NCBI GenBank assembly: GCA_021160245.1
Contig: JAGHCW010000136.1
Coordinates: forward strand, 1 to 26,789
DNA length: 26,789 bases
Origin: a bacterium
GTDB taxonomy: Bacteria; B130-G9
Direction: 5' to 3'
The position numbers and the translations under genes are program-made. Shown here one piece after another: positions 8,355 through 18,600 of the stretch (its first letter is position 1; every line of letters begins with the position of its first letter). The notes under the pieces are model-generated. The model was given only the letters and a program-made list of their open reading frames with translations, ran no database searches and was not told the origin of the DNA.

Positions 8355-8383
8355 ATCTAATCGCCTGAGCTCGGCTGTGTCAA
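8355..8383 (-). promoter_or_regulatory. Candidate promoter for ilvE
   Basis: On the minus strand, a perfect TTGACA (8383-8378), 17 nt and TTAGAT (8360-8355). The -10 is weak. The predicted leader is about 115 nt. Confidence 0.35.
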
Positions 8384-8421
8384 GCTTATGAGCCTCGTGA
8401 AAATCCAATTGTTAAAACGCC

Positions 8422-8451
8422 TTGCCCATTACCTCGACTCCAAAGTATAGT
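8422..8451 (+). promoter_or_regulatory. Candidate promoter for the 14-TM protein gene
   Basis: TTGCCC (8422-8427), 18 nt and TATAGT (8446-8451). The start would fall near 8458, giving a leader of about 50 nt that ends in AGGAGG (8495-8500). It diverges from the ilvE promoter candidate about 40 nt away. Confidence 0.4.
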
Positions 8452-8506
8452 GCGTTAAACGCCCATGGAATGTGCGAGGCGCATAAGAGTATCGAGGAGG
8501 TGAGTG

Positions 8507-10639
8507 ATGTTTCCACCGGGTCAGCTTCTTTTCGCGCGAAAGATACCGCTATTCTCTAAACTCGCTGACAACTCGACGTTTACGCCTTTCGAGGAGACAT
8601 CGATCGGCCTCTACCGCTTCAACTGGTCGGAGGTGGGCGCCGGCCATTTTCTCTCTGATTTGGCGCTGTTCGTGCTCGGATTTCTGCTCCTAACCCTCGC
8701 CATCGGCTATGGGAAGCACTACCTAAGGAGAGACCTGACATCGGTGCTTCTCCGAGCAGGGCGAGTATGGGGCGCCCTCTGGTGCGCTATCGCGGCCGTC
8801 TGCTTCATAATCGGCGCTATCGATCTCAGCCGTCTGCCAATTGATCGAGCCATAGCTGCATTCTGGACGGTCATTCTCGTGATAGTTGGATTGGGCCTAT
8901 TCGCCCTCACCATCAAGAGCCTCAGGAGAGCGGCTCCAGACAATCCGGGGAGGCGCACATCGGACAGAGTGATCAAGGTCTCCGGATTCATTATTGCCGC
9001 CGCTTGCGCCTCGTTACTCCACGTTGTTGATTTCCCACCCCAAACCTCCCTGGGCTGGGTCGTCGTTCAGCTTCTGATTCTCGGAGTGCCCGCCGGCATC
9101 GGCTTCCTTCTGCCCTCCCGCGAGGCGGTCGAGTCGCCTGGATATGAGCCGGAGCGAGAGCTCACTGGGGCGCGCTACTTCCGGACTCTTGATTTTGTGC
9201 TGTTCATTCCATTTGTGTTATTGATGCTATATGGGCTAAATGCGCTTCCAAGACTCGGCCAGAACAACATCATCCCGATTATTCAGGCGCTGCTTCTTTC
9301 GATCTGCCTCTTCAATCGGGTACCAGAAAGGGAGATCGCAGAGCACCCGAAGTCTCTATTCGGCAACGTTTTCAGCGCGATGATTCTCCTTCAGTTTGCG
9401 GCTATTGGCGCGTACGCTATCTTCACCACATCGAATGAAAACGTGCCATTTGCCTTTAGCCTCATAATCTATATGAATCTCACCATTGCCGCGATAGTAG
9501 TGTGTCTGGTGCTTAGCCTTCGCGTGCTTCAAAAGGGCGAGGTGCTGAAAAGGCCCTGGTGGCGGAAGGCGCGGTATTGGATTATAGCTGCACTTGCCAC
9601 ATCTGTCTTCTTGGAAATCGACATTGGACCAGCCATCACCTCTTCACCGGGGGGAGGAATGGCAATACCTGTGATCTTGACTGCCCTAGTCATTGCACTC
9701 GTCATGGTGAGCATTGCGTTCTTCACGCGAAGACGTCACCTCCGACGCCCCATCAGGTTCGTTCTCATTGGTATATTGCTACTAGTAGGCGTCCTGTTCT
9801 TCGCTTACAGCCGTTCACCCGAACACAGACGAAGTGTGAGTTGGATCATGCAGTCTATGGTGCCTCAATACGGGACGGTCGCGACTCTTGTGTTGCTACT
9901 CTTGGTGTTGACGTTCAAAAAGCCCGCTGAAGGGGTGGCCAGAGCGCTCCGGGGCCGGCCGGCGAGAGTAGCGTTTTACTCGCTCGTCATCGCTCTCGCG
10001 TTTCTGTGCCGTGGTCTTGAGAACTTCCCTTCCTGCCCGCTTGGGTCCCTTTATTACTCATCATTGGGACTGACCGAAGATGATGGCCATGCTCTCAACA
10101 TCCTACCGCTTGAGAGCCTGGCCGCCTCGAGGTTCCTTGAGCAATCAACGTTCGACGATCTGAAAGGCGCTCAGGAAGATGCAATCTATGTGTGGGCGGG
10201 GGTATTCGCCACGCCGGTTAACTTCCGCAAGACGCTTAGTTATACGCCTGAACTCATGGGCGCCGCCTCGCAGCTCGTCGTCGGCGCTGCAAGGGTCATC
10301 GGGGCCAGTAATCCGTCCGACGTCCAACTTGATGTTCTGTACAGCCGTCGTGTCATCGGAACAGGCCTCGCCGACCACCTTCGGCTACAGCTGACACCCA
10401 ATCGCATAAGGAAGAAGGCGGCGCGGATTCTGTCCCAGTTGAAACAGGCCGAAGCCTGGAGGGGATACTTTGACTATCCCCGCGCCGCAATACAGACCTT
10501 TGGCTCATGCAGACAATCGAATTCTATGATTGAGGCCATTGTTGGCGTCGCAGTATTCGCCCTCTCCGACCCACCCGGCCACGAGGCGCTCAGGCAATTC
10601 TGGCGCATGGATGGGATGCCTGGGGTAACGATTTACTAG
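8507..10639 (+). CDS. Large polytopic membrane protein with C-terminal soluble domain, unknown function
   Basis: 710 residues from the ATG at 8507, which has AGGAGG 6 nt upstream; the GTG three bases earlier is too close to that site. After about 45 residues come roughly 14 hydrophobic segments up to about residue 510, for example ALFVLGFLLLTLAIGYG, WVVVQLLILGVPAGIGFLL, AIPVILTALVIALVMVSIAFF and TLVLLLLVLTF. A soluble domain of about 200 residues follows (from about 515), with a Cys pair region (SCPLGSLYYS and a late TFGSCRQ). No transporter or enzyme signature was recognised. It is flanked by unrelated genes on its own promoter, so context gives no function. Codon use resembles its neighbours. 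Confidence 0.72.
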   Translation: MFPPGQLLFARKIPLFSKLADNSTFTPFEETSIGLYRFNWSEVGAGHFLSDLALFVLGFLLLTLAIGYGKHYLRRDLTSVLLRAGRVWGALWCAIAAVCFIIGAIDLSRLPIDRAIAAFWTVILVIVGLGLFALTIKSLRRAAPDNPGRRTSDRVIKVSGFIIAAACASLLHVVDFPPQTSLGWVVVQLLILGVPAGIGFLLPSREAVESPGYEPERELTGARYFRTLDFVLFIPFVLLMLYGLNALPRLGQNNIIPIIQALLLSICLFNRVPEREIAEHPKSLFGNVFSAMILLQFAAIGAYAIFTTSNENVPFAFSLIIYMNLTIAAIVVCLVLSLRVLQKGEVLKRPWWRKARYWIIAALATSVFLEIDIGPAITSSPGGGMAIPVILTALVIALVMVSIAFFTRRRHLRRPIRFVLIGILLLVGVLFFAYSRSPEHRRSVSWIMQSMVPQYGTVATLVLLLLVLTFKKPAEGVARALRGRPARVAFYSLVIALAFLCRGLENFPSCPLGSLYYSSLGLTEDDGHALNILPLESLAASRFLEQSTFDDLKGAQEDAIYVWAGVFATPVNFRKTLSYTPELMGAASQLVVGAARVIGASNPSDVQLDVLYSRRVIGTGLADHLRLQLTPNRIRKKAARILSQLKQAEAWRGYFDYPRAAIQTFGSCRQSNSMIEAIVGVAVFALSDPPGHEALRQFWRMDGMPGVTIY

Positions 10640-10696
10640 GACAATCTTGTTCCCTAGGAATGCTCTCTCCATCGATTTGCAGACGAATCTCCGACC

Positions 10697-10724
10697 TTGA
10701 ACTTTTGGCCTCGAACTCTACAAT
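10697..10724 (+). promoter_or_regulatory. Candidate promoter giving a leaderless gatB transcript
   Basis: TTGAAC (10697-10702), 16 nt and TACAAT (10719-10724). The expected start, 6-8 nt after the -10, is 10730-10732; the gatB ATG is at 10733. No Shine-Dalgarno is present in between or just upstream. Confidence 0.5.
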
Positions 10725-10732
10725 GTTGAATC

Positions 10733-12187
10733 ATGGTATTACAGCCCGTTATTGGTATTGAGGTTCACGTTCAGCTGCTGACTGAGAGCAAGGTATTCTG
10801 TTCTTGCAGCACACAGTTTGGCGCTGAGCCGAACTCAAACACCTGCCCCGTCTGCCTCGGCCTCCCCGGCGTCCTGCCGGTTCTCAATAAGAAGGTGGTG
10901 GAGCTCGCGGTCAAGGCCGCGCTGGCGCTCAACTGCGAGATAACTAGACGGAGCCAGTTTGCGCGGAAGAACTATTTTTATCCCGATCTGACAAAGGGCT
11001 TTCAGATAACTCAGTTCGATCTGCCGATCGCGACGAATGGCTATATCGACGTCGATGTCTCGGAGAACGGAGGCGAGGCGAAGACGAAGCGAATCAGGAT
11101 AAATCGCCTGCACATCGAGGAGGATTCGGGCAAGTCGCTTCATGGCGAGGCGCTCAACGTTGAGGGCACAAGCCTCATCGATTTTAACCGTTGCGGCGTC
11201 CCGCTGGTCGAGATCGTTACCGAGCCTGATATCGAGAGCCCGGAGCAGGCGCGGCAGTATCTTCTGAAGCTCAAGACGATTATGCAGTATTGCGGGATAA
11301 GCGACTGCAACATGGAGGAGGGCAGCCTTCGTTGCGACGCGAACATCTCGTTGCGCAACGAGGACGGGAGCCTCGGGACTAGATGCGAGATAAAGAATCT
11401 CAATTCATTCCGCTTCGCCAAGCGCGCGATCGAATATGAGATGAGGCGGCAGGCGGAGGTGCTTGAGGCTGGCGAAAAGGTGAAGCAGGCTACTTATGGG
11501 TTCAACGCGGCGACGGGAAAGACTTTTATGATGCGGACTAAAGAGGAGTCGCAGGATTACAGGTATTTCCCCGAGCCCGACCTCGTATTCCTTGAGGTCG
11601 ATGACGATCGCATCGAAGCGACGCGGAAGATGATGCCCGAGCTCCCCGACGCAAAGCGCGAGAGGTTGACGAAGCAGTATCGGATACCCAAGTATGATGC
11701 AATGGTGCTTTCGACCAGCCAGGAGATCGCCGACTATTTTGAGAAATGCGCCTCGCTTCATCCCAACGGAAAAGCGGTCAGCAATTGGGTGATGGGGTCG
11801 GTTCTCGGGCTATTAAAGGAGCGTAACATCGGCATCGCTGACTGCCCGGTTTCGCCGACGCGCCTCGCGGAACTGCTCAATCTGGTGGCTGACGGCAAGA
11901 TAAGCGGCAAAATAGCGAAGGATGTCTTTGAGCAAATCGTTGAGACGGGCAAGTCCCCTGAGGCAATCGTATCCGAGCAGAATCTCGGCACAGTCTCGGA
12001 CGAGAGCGCTATAGCCGACATCATCCGCGAGGTTGCTGATAAAAGGCCGGATCTTGTTGCGAAGCTCCAGTCGGGCAAGCTCAACGTGCTCGGATTCTTC
12101 GTTGGCCAAGTAATGAAGCGCACGAAGGGGCAGGCAGACCCGCAAATCGTCAACCAGATCATCCGAAAGGTGTTGCTGAAGGAATAG
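10733..12187 (+). CDS. gatB: Asp-tRNA(Asn)/Glu-tRNA(Gln) amidotransferase subunit B
   Basis: 484 residues, the normal GatB length. It starts VIGIEVHVQLLTESKVFC, followed by the Cys cluster FCSC...CPVCLGLPG (zinc site, about 21-45), the catalytic-cradle segments HIEEDSGKS and GVPLVEIVTEPD, then DYRYFPEPDL and a C-terminal YqeY-like helical domain (about 335-484) that handles tRNA. In the GatCAB complex, GatB phosphorylates the Glu or Asp on misacylated tRNA and receives ammonia from GatA. gatA and gatC are not in the window, so the operon is split. The start agrees with the family and is the first possible one. No ribosome site precedes it; a promoter directly upstream suggests leaderless translation. 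Confidence 0.96.
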   Translation: MVLQPVIGIEVHVQLLTESKVFCSCSTQFGAEPNSNTCPVCLGLPGVLPVLNKKVVELAVKAALALNCEITRRSQFARKNYFYPDLTKGFQITQFDLPIATNGYIDVDVSENGGEAKTKRIRINRLHIEEDSGKSLHGEALNVEGTSLIDFNRCGVPLVEIVTEPDIESPEQARQYLLKLKTIMQYCGISDCNMEEGSLRCDANISLRNEDGSLGTRCEIKNLNSFRFAKRAIEYEMRRQAEVLEAGEKVKQATYGFNAATGKTFMMRTKEESQDYRYFPEPDLVFLEVDDDRIEATRKMMPELPDAKRERLTKQYRIPKYDAMVLSTSQEIADYFEKCASLHPNGKAVSNWVMGSVLGLLKERNIGIADCPVSPTRLAELLNLVADGKISGKIAKDVFEQIVETGKSPEAIVSEQNLGTVSDESAIADIIREVADKRPDLVAKLQSGKLNVLGFFVGQVMKRTKGQADPQIVNQIIRKVLLKE

Positions 12188-12197
12188 AAACGCAGTC

Positions 12198-12224
12198 AGT
12201 GTAGGGCGGGCTTTCCAGCCTGCC
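12198..12224 (+). repeat. Dispersed hairpin repeat, copy 1
   Basis: AGTGTA followed by GGCGGGCT-TTCC-AGCCTGCC (stem 12205-12212 with 12217-12224, 8 bp including one G-T pair). It lacks a T-tract. The 14-nt core GGGCTTTCCAGCCT (12208-12221) and the preceding AGTGTA recur on the other strand at 23776-23803. Confidence 0.55.
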
Positions 12225-12284
12225 AGAGGATTCCGTCCGCAGATTACTCAGATTGACAGCCGGAGATGAATCCCTCCCTTATCT

Positions 12285-12311
12285 TCTCTGTGGAACTGTG
12301 TGTCTCTGTGG
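12285..12311 (+). repeat. Short direct repeat TCTCTGTGG x2
   Basis: TCTCTGTGG occurs at 12285-12293 and again at 12303-12311, an 18-nt period, inside an intergenic stretch that also reads as stock repeat-like phrases. I infer membership in a dispersed extragenic repeat family. Confidence 0.35.
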
Positions 12312-12409
12312 TGCATTCTTCTAATCAAGCAGACAGCCATCATTGGACAGGTTGGAAAGCGCGTCCTACAGATCAGAAATCAACAGAAATACGAGAAAAG
12401 GAGAGAGAG

Positions 12410-12844
12410 ATGGCAACCGAGAATCAAGATTCCATTCACGAGGAGCGCATGCACATCCTGAAGATGGTCGAGGACGGCAAGATCTCCGCGGACGAGGCAA
12501 CGGGTCTGCTGAAATCAGTCGGTGGCGGCATGTCCTACTTCACGACCAGCACCAAGTCCGCAGGGGCCGCGAAGGTCAAAGACAAGAAATCGCTGAAGGG
12601 CAAGAAACTGCGAGTACAGGTCTTTGAGGGCGACAAGGAAAAGCCTAAAGTGAACATCAAGCTTCCGCTTTCTTTGGCAAACTTCGCCGGCCGCTTCATA
12701 GCAAAGCACGGCAAGATCAAGATTGACGGACTCGATGACAACCTGGCCCCCTTGCTGGCCAACCTCGATGAGCTCGACGAGGAGACCAACATAGAGATCG
12801 ATGACGAGAAGGGCAAAACGCGCGTCAAACTCTCTATTGAGTAG
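12410..12844 (+). CDS. SHOCT-like domain protein (YvlB/LiaX N-terminal type)
   Basis: 144 residues. AAAGGAG (12397-12403) 6 nt before the ATG at 12410 sets the start; a longer in-frame start at 12266 would add residues read from the repeat-rich leader. Residues about 8-36 (HEERMHILKMVEDGKISADEATGLLKS) match the SHOCT-like helical hairpin. Residues about 60-144 hold the strand-rich partner region (KLRVQVFEGDKEKPKVNIKLPLSLA...NIEIDDEKGKTRVKLSIE) seen in small bacterial YvlB/DUF2089-associated proteins. There is no signal peptide or membrane segment, so it is cytoplasmic. Homologues are linked to envelope stress or anti-sigma-type regulation, but a specific role is not shown here. Rich in Lys, Asp and Glu. 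Confidence 0.8.
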   Translation: MATENQDSIHEERMHILKMVEDGKISADEATGLLKSVGGGMSYFTTSTKSAGAAKVKDKKSLKGKKLRVQVFEGDKEKPKVNIKLPLSLANFAGRFIAKHGKIKIDGLDDNLAPLLANLDELDEETNIEIDDEKGKTRVKLSIE

Positions 12845-12913
12845 GATTGCAGCACGAAGCAGCGTGCATAGAATATTCTTGCTCGGACCTATAGTCGGCC
12901 GATTGGCCCTCTG

Positions 12914-15667
12914 CTAGTAGCCTATAGCCTTAAGCTGCTTCAGGTTGGATATCGTGCCCTGGGATTCGGGCTTCAGTCTGAGAGCCGCCTCCCACTCTTT
13001 CCTGGCGCTTTTGTAGTCCTTCCGCTTTGCGTAGGCCACACCAAGCGCGTTGTGCGCCTCGGCCGAGTTGGGGGCCAAGGCAATCGCGCGCCGGAAAGCC
13101 GACTCAGCCTCATCCGAGGCGCCGGTCTTGTCCAATAGCACTCCCATCGCCACGATTGTCTCGGCGTCGTTGGGCTGAATCTCGATGATTCGTCGATACG
13201 CTTGTATGGCCTGGCTGAGGTTGCCCGAGGCGATGGCGGCATCTTTTTGTGCTCTCAACGCCTCCACCGAGAGGCCCTCCAGCTCCTTCGACATCGTGTC
13301 TTGCATTTCAGCGGCTATGTTACTGCCAAGCTCGCTCTTTGCGAAACGCCCATCTCGCTTAGCAAGCGATGGCTCGAGCGCGAGTGCCCGCCTTAAGGAG
13401 TTTGACGCCTCGCTCATATCGCCCATTTTCTCTCTCAAGAATCCAATATCGGCATGAACAAGAGCATAGGTGGGGTCCCTCGCCACAGCGACCTCGAAGG
13501 CGGCCAGAGCCTCCTGCTGCCTGCCGGCGAGTTCAAAGACGACGCCCAAGTTCCGATTCGCTTCGGGATTAGCAGGCGAGAGGTCCCGAAGCCTCCCGGC
13601 GGTCTCGACGGCGTTGTCATAGTCTCCCAACTCAAGGTAGATGTTTACCAGCGACTTCAGAGCGGAGGGGAAGTTTGGCTCGATGCGCTCCGCGCTCCCA
13701 AATGCCTTTGCAGCCTCTTCCAGTCGGCCTTGTCCCTGAAGCAAGACGCCTATATTGAATCGCACGAGGTGATCATTCGGCCTCAGCTCGGCGATGTTTC
13801 GGTATTCATCAAGAGCCAGTTTCTTTTCCCCAAGGGCAACGGCTCTCTCGGCAAGCGTCTTGTGCATTATCATAATATCACCGGCCACATCACTCGCTAT
13901 CCTATAGAGTCGCAGAGCCACCTGCTTATTCCCCTGAGCATAGAACGAGTCACCAAGCTGTTGCTCTCGAACCATGGCCACGCAGCGAGACGTGTAGTCC
14001 TTGAAGATTGTGGGGTCATCAATGCCTCTTCGCTCAAATGTCTTGGATATGGCACGTTCCCAATCGGAATAGACCATGCTCTCAGCCGGTGGGACTGCAA
14101 TGCTGCCGAGGCCAATCGGCTTCAGGGCAAAATCCTCGATCGGGCCGAGGTCAACGCCGGGCACATATAGAACCGGGCTATTTCCGCTCTTCATAAGAAC
14201 ATGCTCCGCCTTCAGCTGGGCGCCCTTCCGCTGCTGCTGATCCATAAGCCGTATATTTTCTGGGTAGAAATCACGCCTCAGTATTCCTGAACGGTCAATC
14301 ATCTCGAGCCCGGGTTCTATGCCCTCAACGTGCTTGAGGAATAGCAGCGTGAATACTTCCATGTCGCGGTCAACCAGAACGACCGTGTCATCCTCTGGCA
14401 TCGATCTAATGACGTTCATGCCATAGTCATAGCTGAGCAGATTGCGGCTTTTGTCGCAGTAGAAGTAATTGGCACATAGCGGCATACCGATTACGAGCGC
14501 CATAACAACGGCTGCAGTGAATGAAAACGCACGTCGTCCAAGACGCCAACCGGAAAGCCTATCAAACAACCAAGCGATGCCTGGCGCGGCTAGAATGGCG
14601 GCGATTGCGAACGACGGGATGAAGAACACCTCAACTAAGGACTTATCGCGAGGGATCAACCTGAAGTTCGTATATAGTATGAAGAATAGACTACAGAGGA
14701 GAAAGGCCCCAATCAGCAAAATGAGCCTCTTCTCTCGTCTGCGAGCAAGGATTGCAGCGCCAATAATGGAAAACAGCGGCAGGATTGGCGTGAACTGCCT
14801 CAGCAGGAGCCCAAGATAATAGCGCGACTGCCCCATGAAGAGGGTGAGCGTTCTCTCAGCCTGGTCAGGGCTGCCATACGCTTTGCGCAACACTTGGCTC
14901 CAAAACGCCTGAAAAGTCCTTGCATCTCCCCAATTTAGAATCGGTCCCGTTGATGCCCTGAAGACGAGGTAGAAGTGCACCGAGGCGCCGAGAAGGCCCA
15001 GCAGCGTTGCGCCCAGAATCAGGCCAGGATCCTTGAGCACTCTTGGCTCACGAAAGACAACATAGACGACAAGCGCCGCAAGCAGAAGGGCGACCGTATG
15101 ATGGCTTGAGAGGCCGAGTCCACCGAGGAAGGCCGCGAGAAGAAGCAGTCTATTTTCTCTAGTGGCGCCTTTTCCTCGTTCCCAAAGAAATACGACAAAG
15201 AGAAGCATGAGAGCGAAAAGCAGTGATAGTGTATAAACCTCAGCAATTGTGGTCTGCGACCAGAAGGTTAGTGATACTGCAAACGCCGCAGCTGATACCG
15301 CCGCCCCTACACCTGCGAACCGCATTTGCCCCCTTAGCCCGTTCCCAGTAAAGCCAACGAGAAGTGAGAGCCTGTAAACCAGAAAGACGGACGAGGCGCC
15401 GAATATGGCGGACGCGAGGGCGGACCTTTGGGCGAATGAGCCGAACGGGAATAGGAAGCTGGCCAGTTTTAGGAGGAGAACGAAGATGGCGTATCCGGGT
15501 GGGTGGGGTATGCCGAGGCAGTTGGCCGCAGTCATCAATTCGCCGCTGTCGCCGACGTATATTGTGGGGCACTGCGTCTTGAGATATACGAGGAATGCGA
15601 TCACAAAGAGCGCAATGCCTGTCCAAAATTGACAGACATCGCGCCCAAATGAGTTTCGATATAACAA
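12914..15667 (-). CDS. DUF2723 (TMEM260-like) membrane glycosyltransferase with C-terminal TPR domain
   Basis: 917 residues from a TTG at 15667. The N-terminal half has about 11 membrane segments. The first extramembrane loop contains GDSGELMTAANCLGIPHPPGY (key residues Asp40, Glu43 and His55-Pro-Pro-Gly-Tyr59), diagnostic of DUF2723, a GT-C fold family related to the GT39 O-mannosyltransferases; its animal member TMEM260 mannosylates proteins. From about residue 575 to the end are some nine TPR units, e.g. GRLEEAAKAF, GDYDNAVETA, GRQQEALAAF and GASDEAESAF, which should lie outside the membrane and bind protein. The gene starts 26 nt after the surface-protein stop and is surely in its operon. 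I infer that it glycosylates exported protein, possibly its neighbour. Confidence 0.85.
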   Translation of the reverse strand: MLYRNSFGRDVCQFWTGIALFVIAFLVYLKTQCPTIYVGDSGELMTAANCLGIPHPPGYAIFVLLLKLASFLFPFGSFAQRSALASAIFGASSVFLVYRLSLLVGFTGNGLRGQMRFAGVGAAVSAAAFAVSLTFWSQTTIAEVYTLSLLFALMLLFVVFLWERGKGATRENRLLLLAAFLGGLGLSSHHTVALLLAALVVYVVFREPRVLKDPGLILGATLLGLLGASVHFYLVFRASTGPILNWGDARTFQAFWSQVLRKAYGSPDQAERTLTLFMGQSRYYLGLLLRQFTPILPLFSIIGAAILARRREKRLILLIGAFLLCSLFFILYTNFRLIPRDKSLVEVFFIPSFAIAAILAAPGIAWLFDRLSGWRLGRRAFSFTAAVVMALVIGMPLCANYFYCDKSRNLLSYDYGMNVIRSMPEDDTVVLVDRDMEVFTLLFLKHVEGIEPGLEMIDRSGILRRDFYPENIRLMDQQQRKGAQLKAEHVLMKSGNSPVLYVPGVDLGPIEDFALKPIGLGSIAVPPAESMVYSDWERAISKTFERRGIDDPTIFKDYTSRCVAMVREQQLGDSFYAQGNKQVALRLYRIASDVAGDIMIMHKTLAERAVALGEKKLALDEYRNIAELRPNDHLVRFNIGVLLQGQGRLEEAAKAFGSAERIEPNFPSALKSLVNIYLELGDYDNAVETAGRLRDLSPANPEANRNLGVVFELAGRQQEALAAFEVAVARDPTYALVHADIGFLREKMGDMSEASNSLRRALALEPSLAKRDGRFAKSELGSNIAAEMQDTMSKELEGLSVEALRAQKDAAIASGNLSQAIQAYRRIIEIQPNDAETIVAMGVLLDKTGASDEAESAFRRAIALAPNSAEAHNALGVAYAKRKDYKSARKEWEAALRLKPESQGTISNLKQLKAIGY

Positions 15668-15693
15668 ATGCCTACACGAAGGACGCTGCCTCG

Positions 15694-18600
15694 CTATTCG
15701 ACTACGCTAAGATACGGGAAGAAGGTGCTCTTGTGGCCTTCTTTGTCCACGACTGCGATTTCTATAACGTGGTGTCCTCTCTCTCCGCCGGCGATGAAGC
15801 AGCTGGCGCCATAAATGGCCCTCTGGCCATCGGACGTGAGCCCGTCAAGCTGAACGCCCTCGAACTCAATCGATGTGTCCGCCTCGCGCCTGGTCGCCTC
15901 AACCGTCGCCACGTTGGTCGGCCCATTTGGATCATTAACTATCACATTGAACTGAACCTGGCCGCCTCTATTGACATCCACGTTTGAGCCGCCAAAGCCC
16001 GCGAGGAGTATTTCCGGATACGACACCAGGAACTCACGACTGCGCACGCCTCGAATGGCGTCAAGTATGTAGTTCTGTAGATTGATATCCAAGGATCCGC
16101 CCTTACTCGTCTCACCATACGCTGCGCCATCGGCGAAACTGCCCATAATGGAAGAGCTCGGAGTCGCAACGGCCCGAGGATTAAAGTCCGGGTAGTCATC
16201 TATCGTCACATACGGCCATACGTTACTGTGATTGCCCTCATAATCCGTGGCGATCACCTCAAATGTATAGTTCCCACTGCAGATGCTTCCCGCCTCCACA
16301 TCGGAATAGTATGCATAGACGCCGTCTCCGGCGAGGCCATCGTAGGAGTTTCCATCGTCCTTCAAATCGACCATCGGCAAGCCATTATAGCAAAGCTGCA
16401 CCACAGCAATGTCATTATCAGGGTCCGTGCAATAGGCTACTACATGGAACTTGCCTCCGAATCTCTCGGAAATGTGAGTGCCATAATAGCCGGCCATCCA
16501 CACCCGAGGCGGCATTGAATGCGTCGCGGGCGGGTTACTGTGGACGGGGTCTGAGACTTTCGGGCCATCTATCGCTCCAGCGCTCGGATACAGCCATCTT
16601 TCGCTCGCCGCGTCGGCGAAAACGAAGTAGTGATTGTAATCGCCGGGGGTGAGAACTACCGTCGCCCCGAAGAACCCATTGGCCTCGTCTCCCTCAAGCA
16701 GGGAAAGCGGATATTCAGAATCGCCAATCACGAGTTTCGCCACGGACGGTGGATTCATGTTCTCGTCATAATAGTGAATCTTAAACTCGTATCTGGTCGC
16801 GCTCTTGCCGACTGAGTTGAAACTTGCATTCGAGAAATTGGGGCCCCTACTCTGCGCTGCACGGTCCTTCAGAGCATAGAACTTCTCCTCTGAACCGAAA
16901 TAAACGCTTCCATCCGGCCCAATTGCGGGGGAGCTATGAATGAAATAGCCGGCGCTCGTCCTCTGTGGATCGTGGAAGCGCCACAACAGCGAGCCATCCT
17001 TGCCCAGGCAATAGAGGTTGCCGTCGTGGGAACCAAAGATGATGTTGCCGTCTCCGTCTATGGCCGGCGATGTGTATATCCTGCTGTTCGTCTCGAACGT
17101 CCAATTAACCGTGCCGGCCTCAGCGTCAATCGCGTAAAGCTTGTGATCGTATGAACCGACATAGAGCACGCCATCATCGGAAAGCGCCGGTGATGAGTGG
17201 ACGGTGTGGTCAGTATAGACCCGCCATTTGAGCGTGCCGTCAGAGTTAATCGCAAGAATCCTGTTGTCGTAGGTCCCGAGATAGACTGTCGCATTCGGCC
17301 CGACAACAGGCGAAGATGTGATCACGGCGCCCGTGTCGTAGCTCCAGCGAGGATTGCCATCGTGCCTCACGGCATAGAGCATGTGATCATCAGAGCCAAA
17401 GAATACCGTCCCGTCGAACCATATCGCCGGTGAGGACGTAATCCAGCTACCGGTCTCGAATCGCCATCTCAGTTCGCCAACTGGCGTCATCGAATAGAGA
17501 TAGTTGTCACTGCAGCCGAAATAGACATTTCCGTCAATCCCGATCACAGGTGAGGAATCGACCGCGCCCCCGGTCTTATAGGACCACTTAAGCGAGCCAT
17601 CCGGCTCATAGCAGTAGAAGCTCTCGTCCCCCGATCCAACGAAGAGGCAGCCATTCTCGTCAAGCGCCGGGGTTGAGGCGACATAATCGCCGGTGCTTGC
17701 CACCCATTTCCTTGTGCCATCGACATTGAGCGCGTAAATGTTGCCATCGTAGCTGCCAAAATAGACGATGTTATTTTCGTCCACGACAGGCGAGGAGATT
17801 ATGTAGTCGCCTGCAATGAAGCTCCAATTCAGCGTCGGTGACGAGGTCGCGCTTACAGGGGAGCAGGCCGTATGGTCTGGGTCGTGCCCGAACATCGGCC
17901 ATGCAGGGCCTCTCTCGTCCGGCAAAACGGTCGGCCCATAGTAATGAACTGGAACCTCGCCAGTCTCCGGAAGGCGAACAATACCGGCGCCGCTTCCACC
18001 TTCAAACTCAAACCAGAAGGTGTGGTAGCCAACCTTTAGCGAAGTTGCGTACACAAATGTACCTTGCCAAGCGTCCCCGGCGTTCACAGCCATCGTCCTG
18101 GGCGAGCCATCGATATAAACGAGAGCCGAGGCCGGAGCGACAAGGTCCCTATCAAAGAAATCTACACTGTATGTAAACTGCGTCCTGGTCGATCCTATGT
18201 CAGGCGTGACCTGGCCGAATGCTAGTCCGATATTGTCACCCGTCCTGAAGCAGAACGTCTCCTGGTCTGTGTTCGGGCAAAGCTCAAGGTCTGACGCCTC
18301 AATGCGAACGCAGATCATTCTGTCCGAGGCAAATGGCTGGCCCGGGATATAGCTGTACCGGTAACCGTTTGCAGAGTCCGCTCGAATGATAAGTCCGCCG
18401 TTGTAGTTCTGGTCCACGCCTTCCTTAAGAACGTACACATAACCGTTGCCGTCAGTGTGATTGACCCTGATCGACACGGTGTTCGGGTCCACGCCGCTGT
18501 CGGCGTCCGTGATGCTTGCAGAGATGATCGTGTTTGTGGAGACATCGACCGAGCTCGGCGCGGGGAAGATATCTCCGAAGACCGGCGGCGCCGGATCGAT

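Noticed and set aside
12205-12224. Hairpin considered as an intrinsic terminator of gatB
   Set aside because: The stem is good but no T-tract follows, and a related copy lies in an unrelated spacer at 23776-23803, so a dispersed repeat explains it better.
13454-14170. 238-codon plus-strand frame opposite the TPR region
   Set aside because: Antisense shadow; the minus strand carries regular TPR repeats.
16864-17826. Tandem array considered as CRISPR or satellite
   Set aside because: The ~120-bp periodicity is protein-level propeller blades with diverged DNA; there are no identical repeats or spacers.
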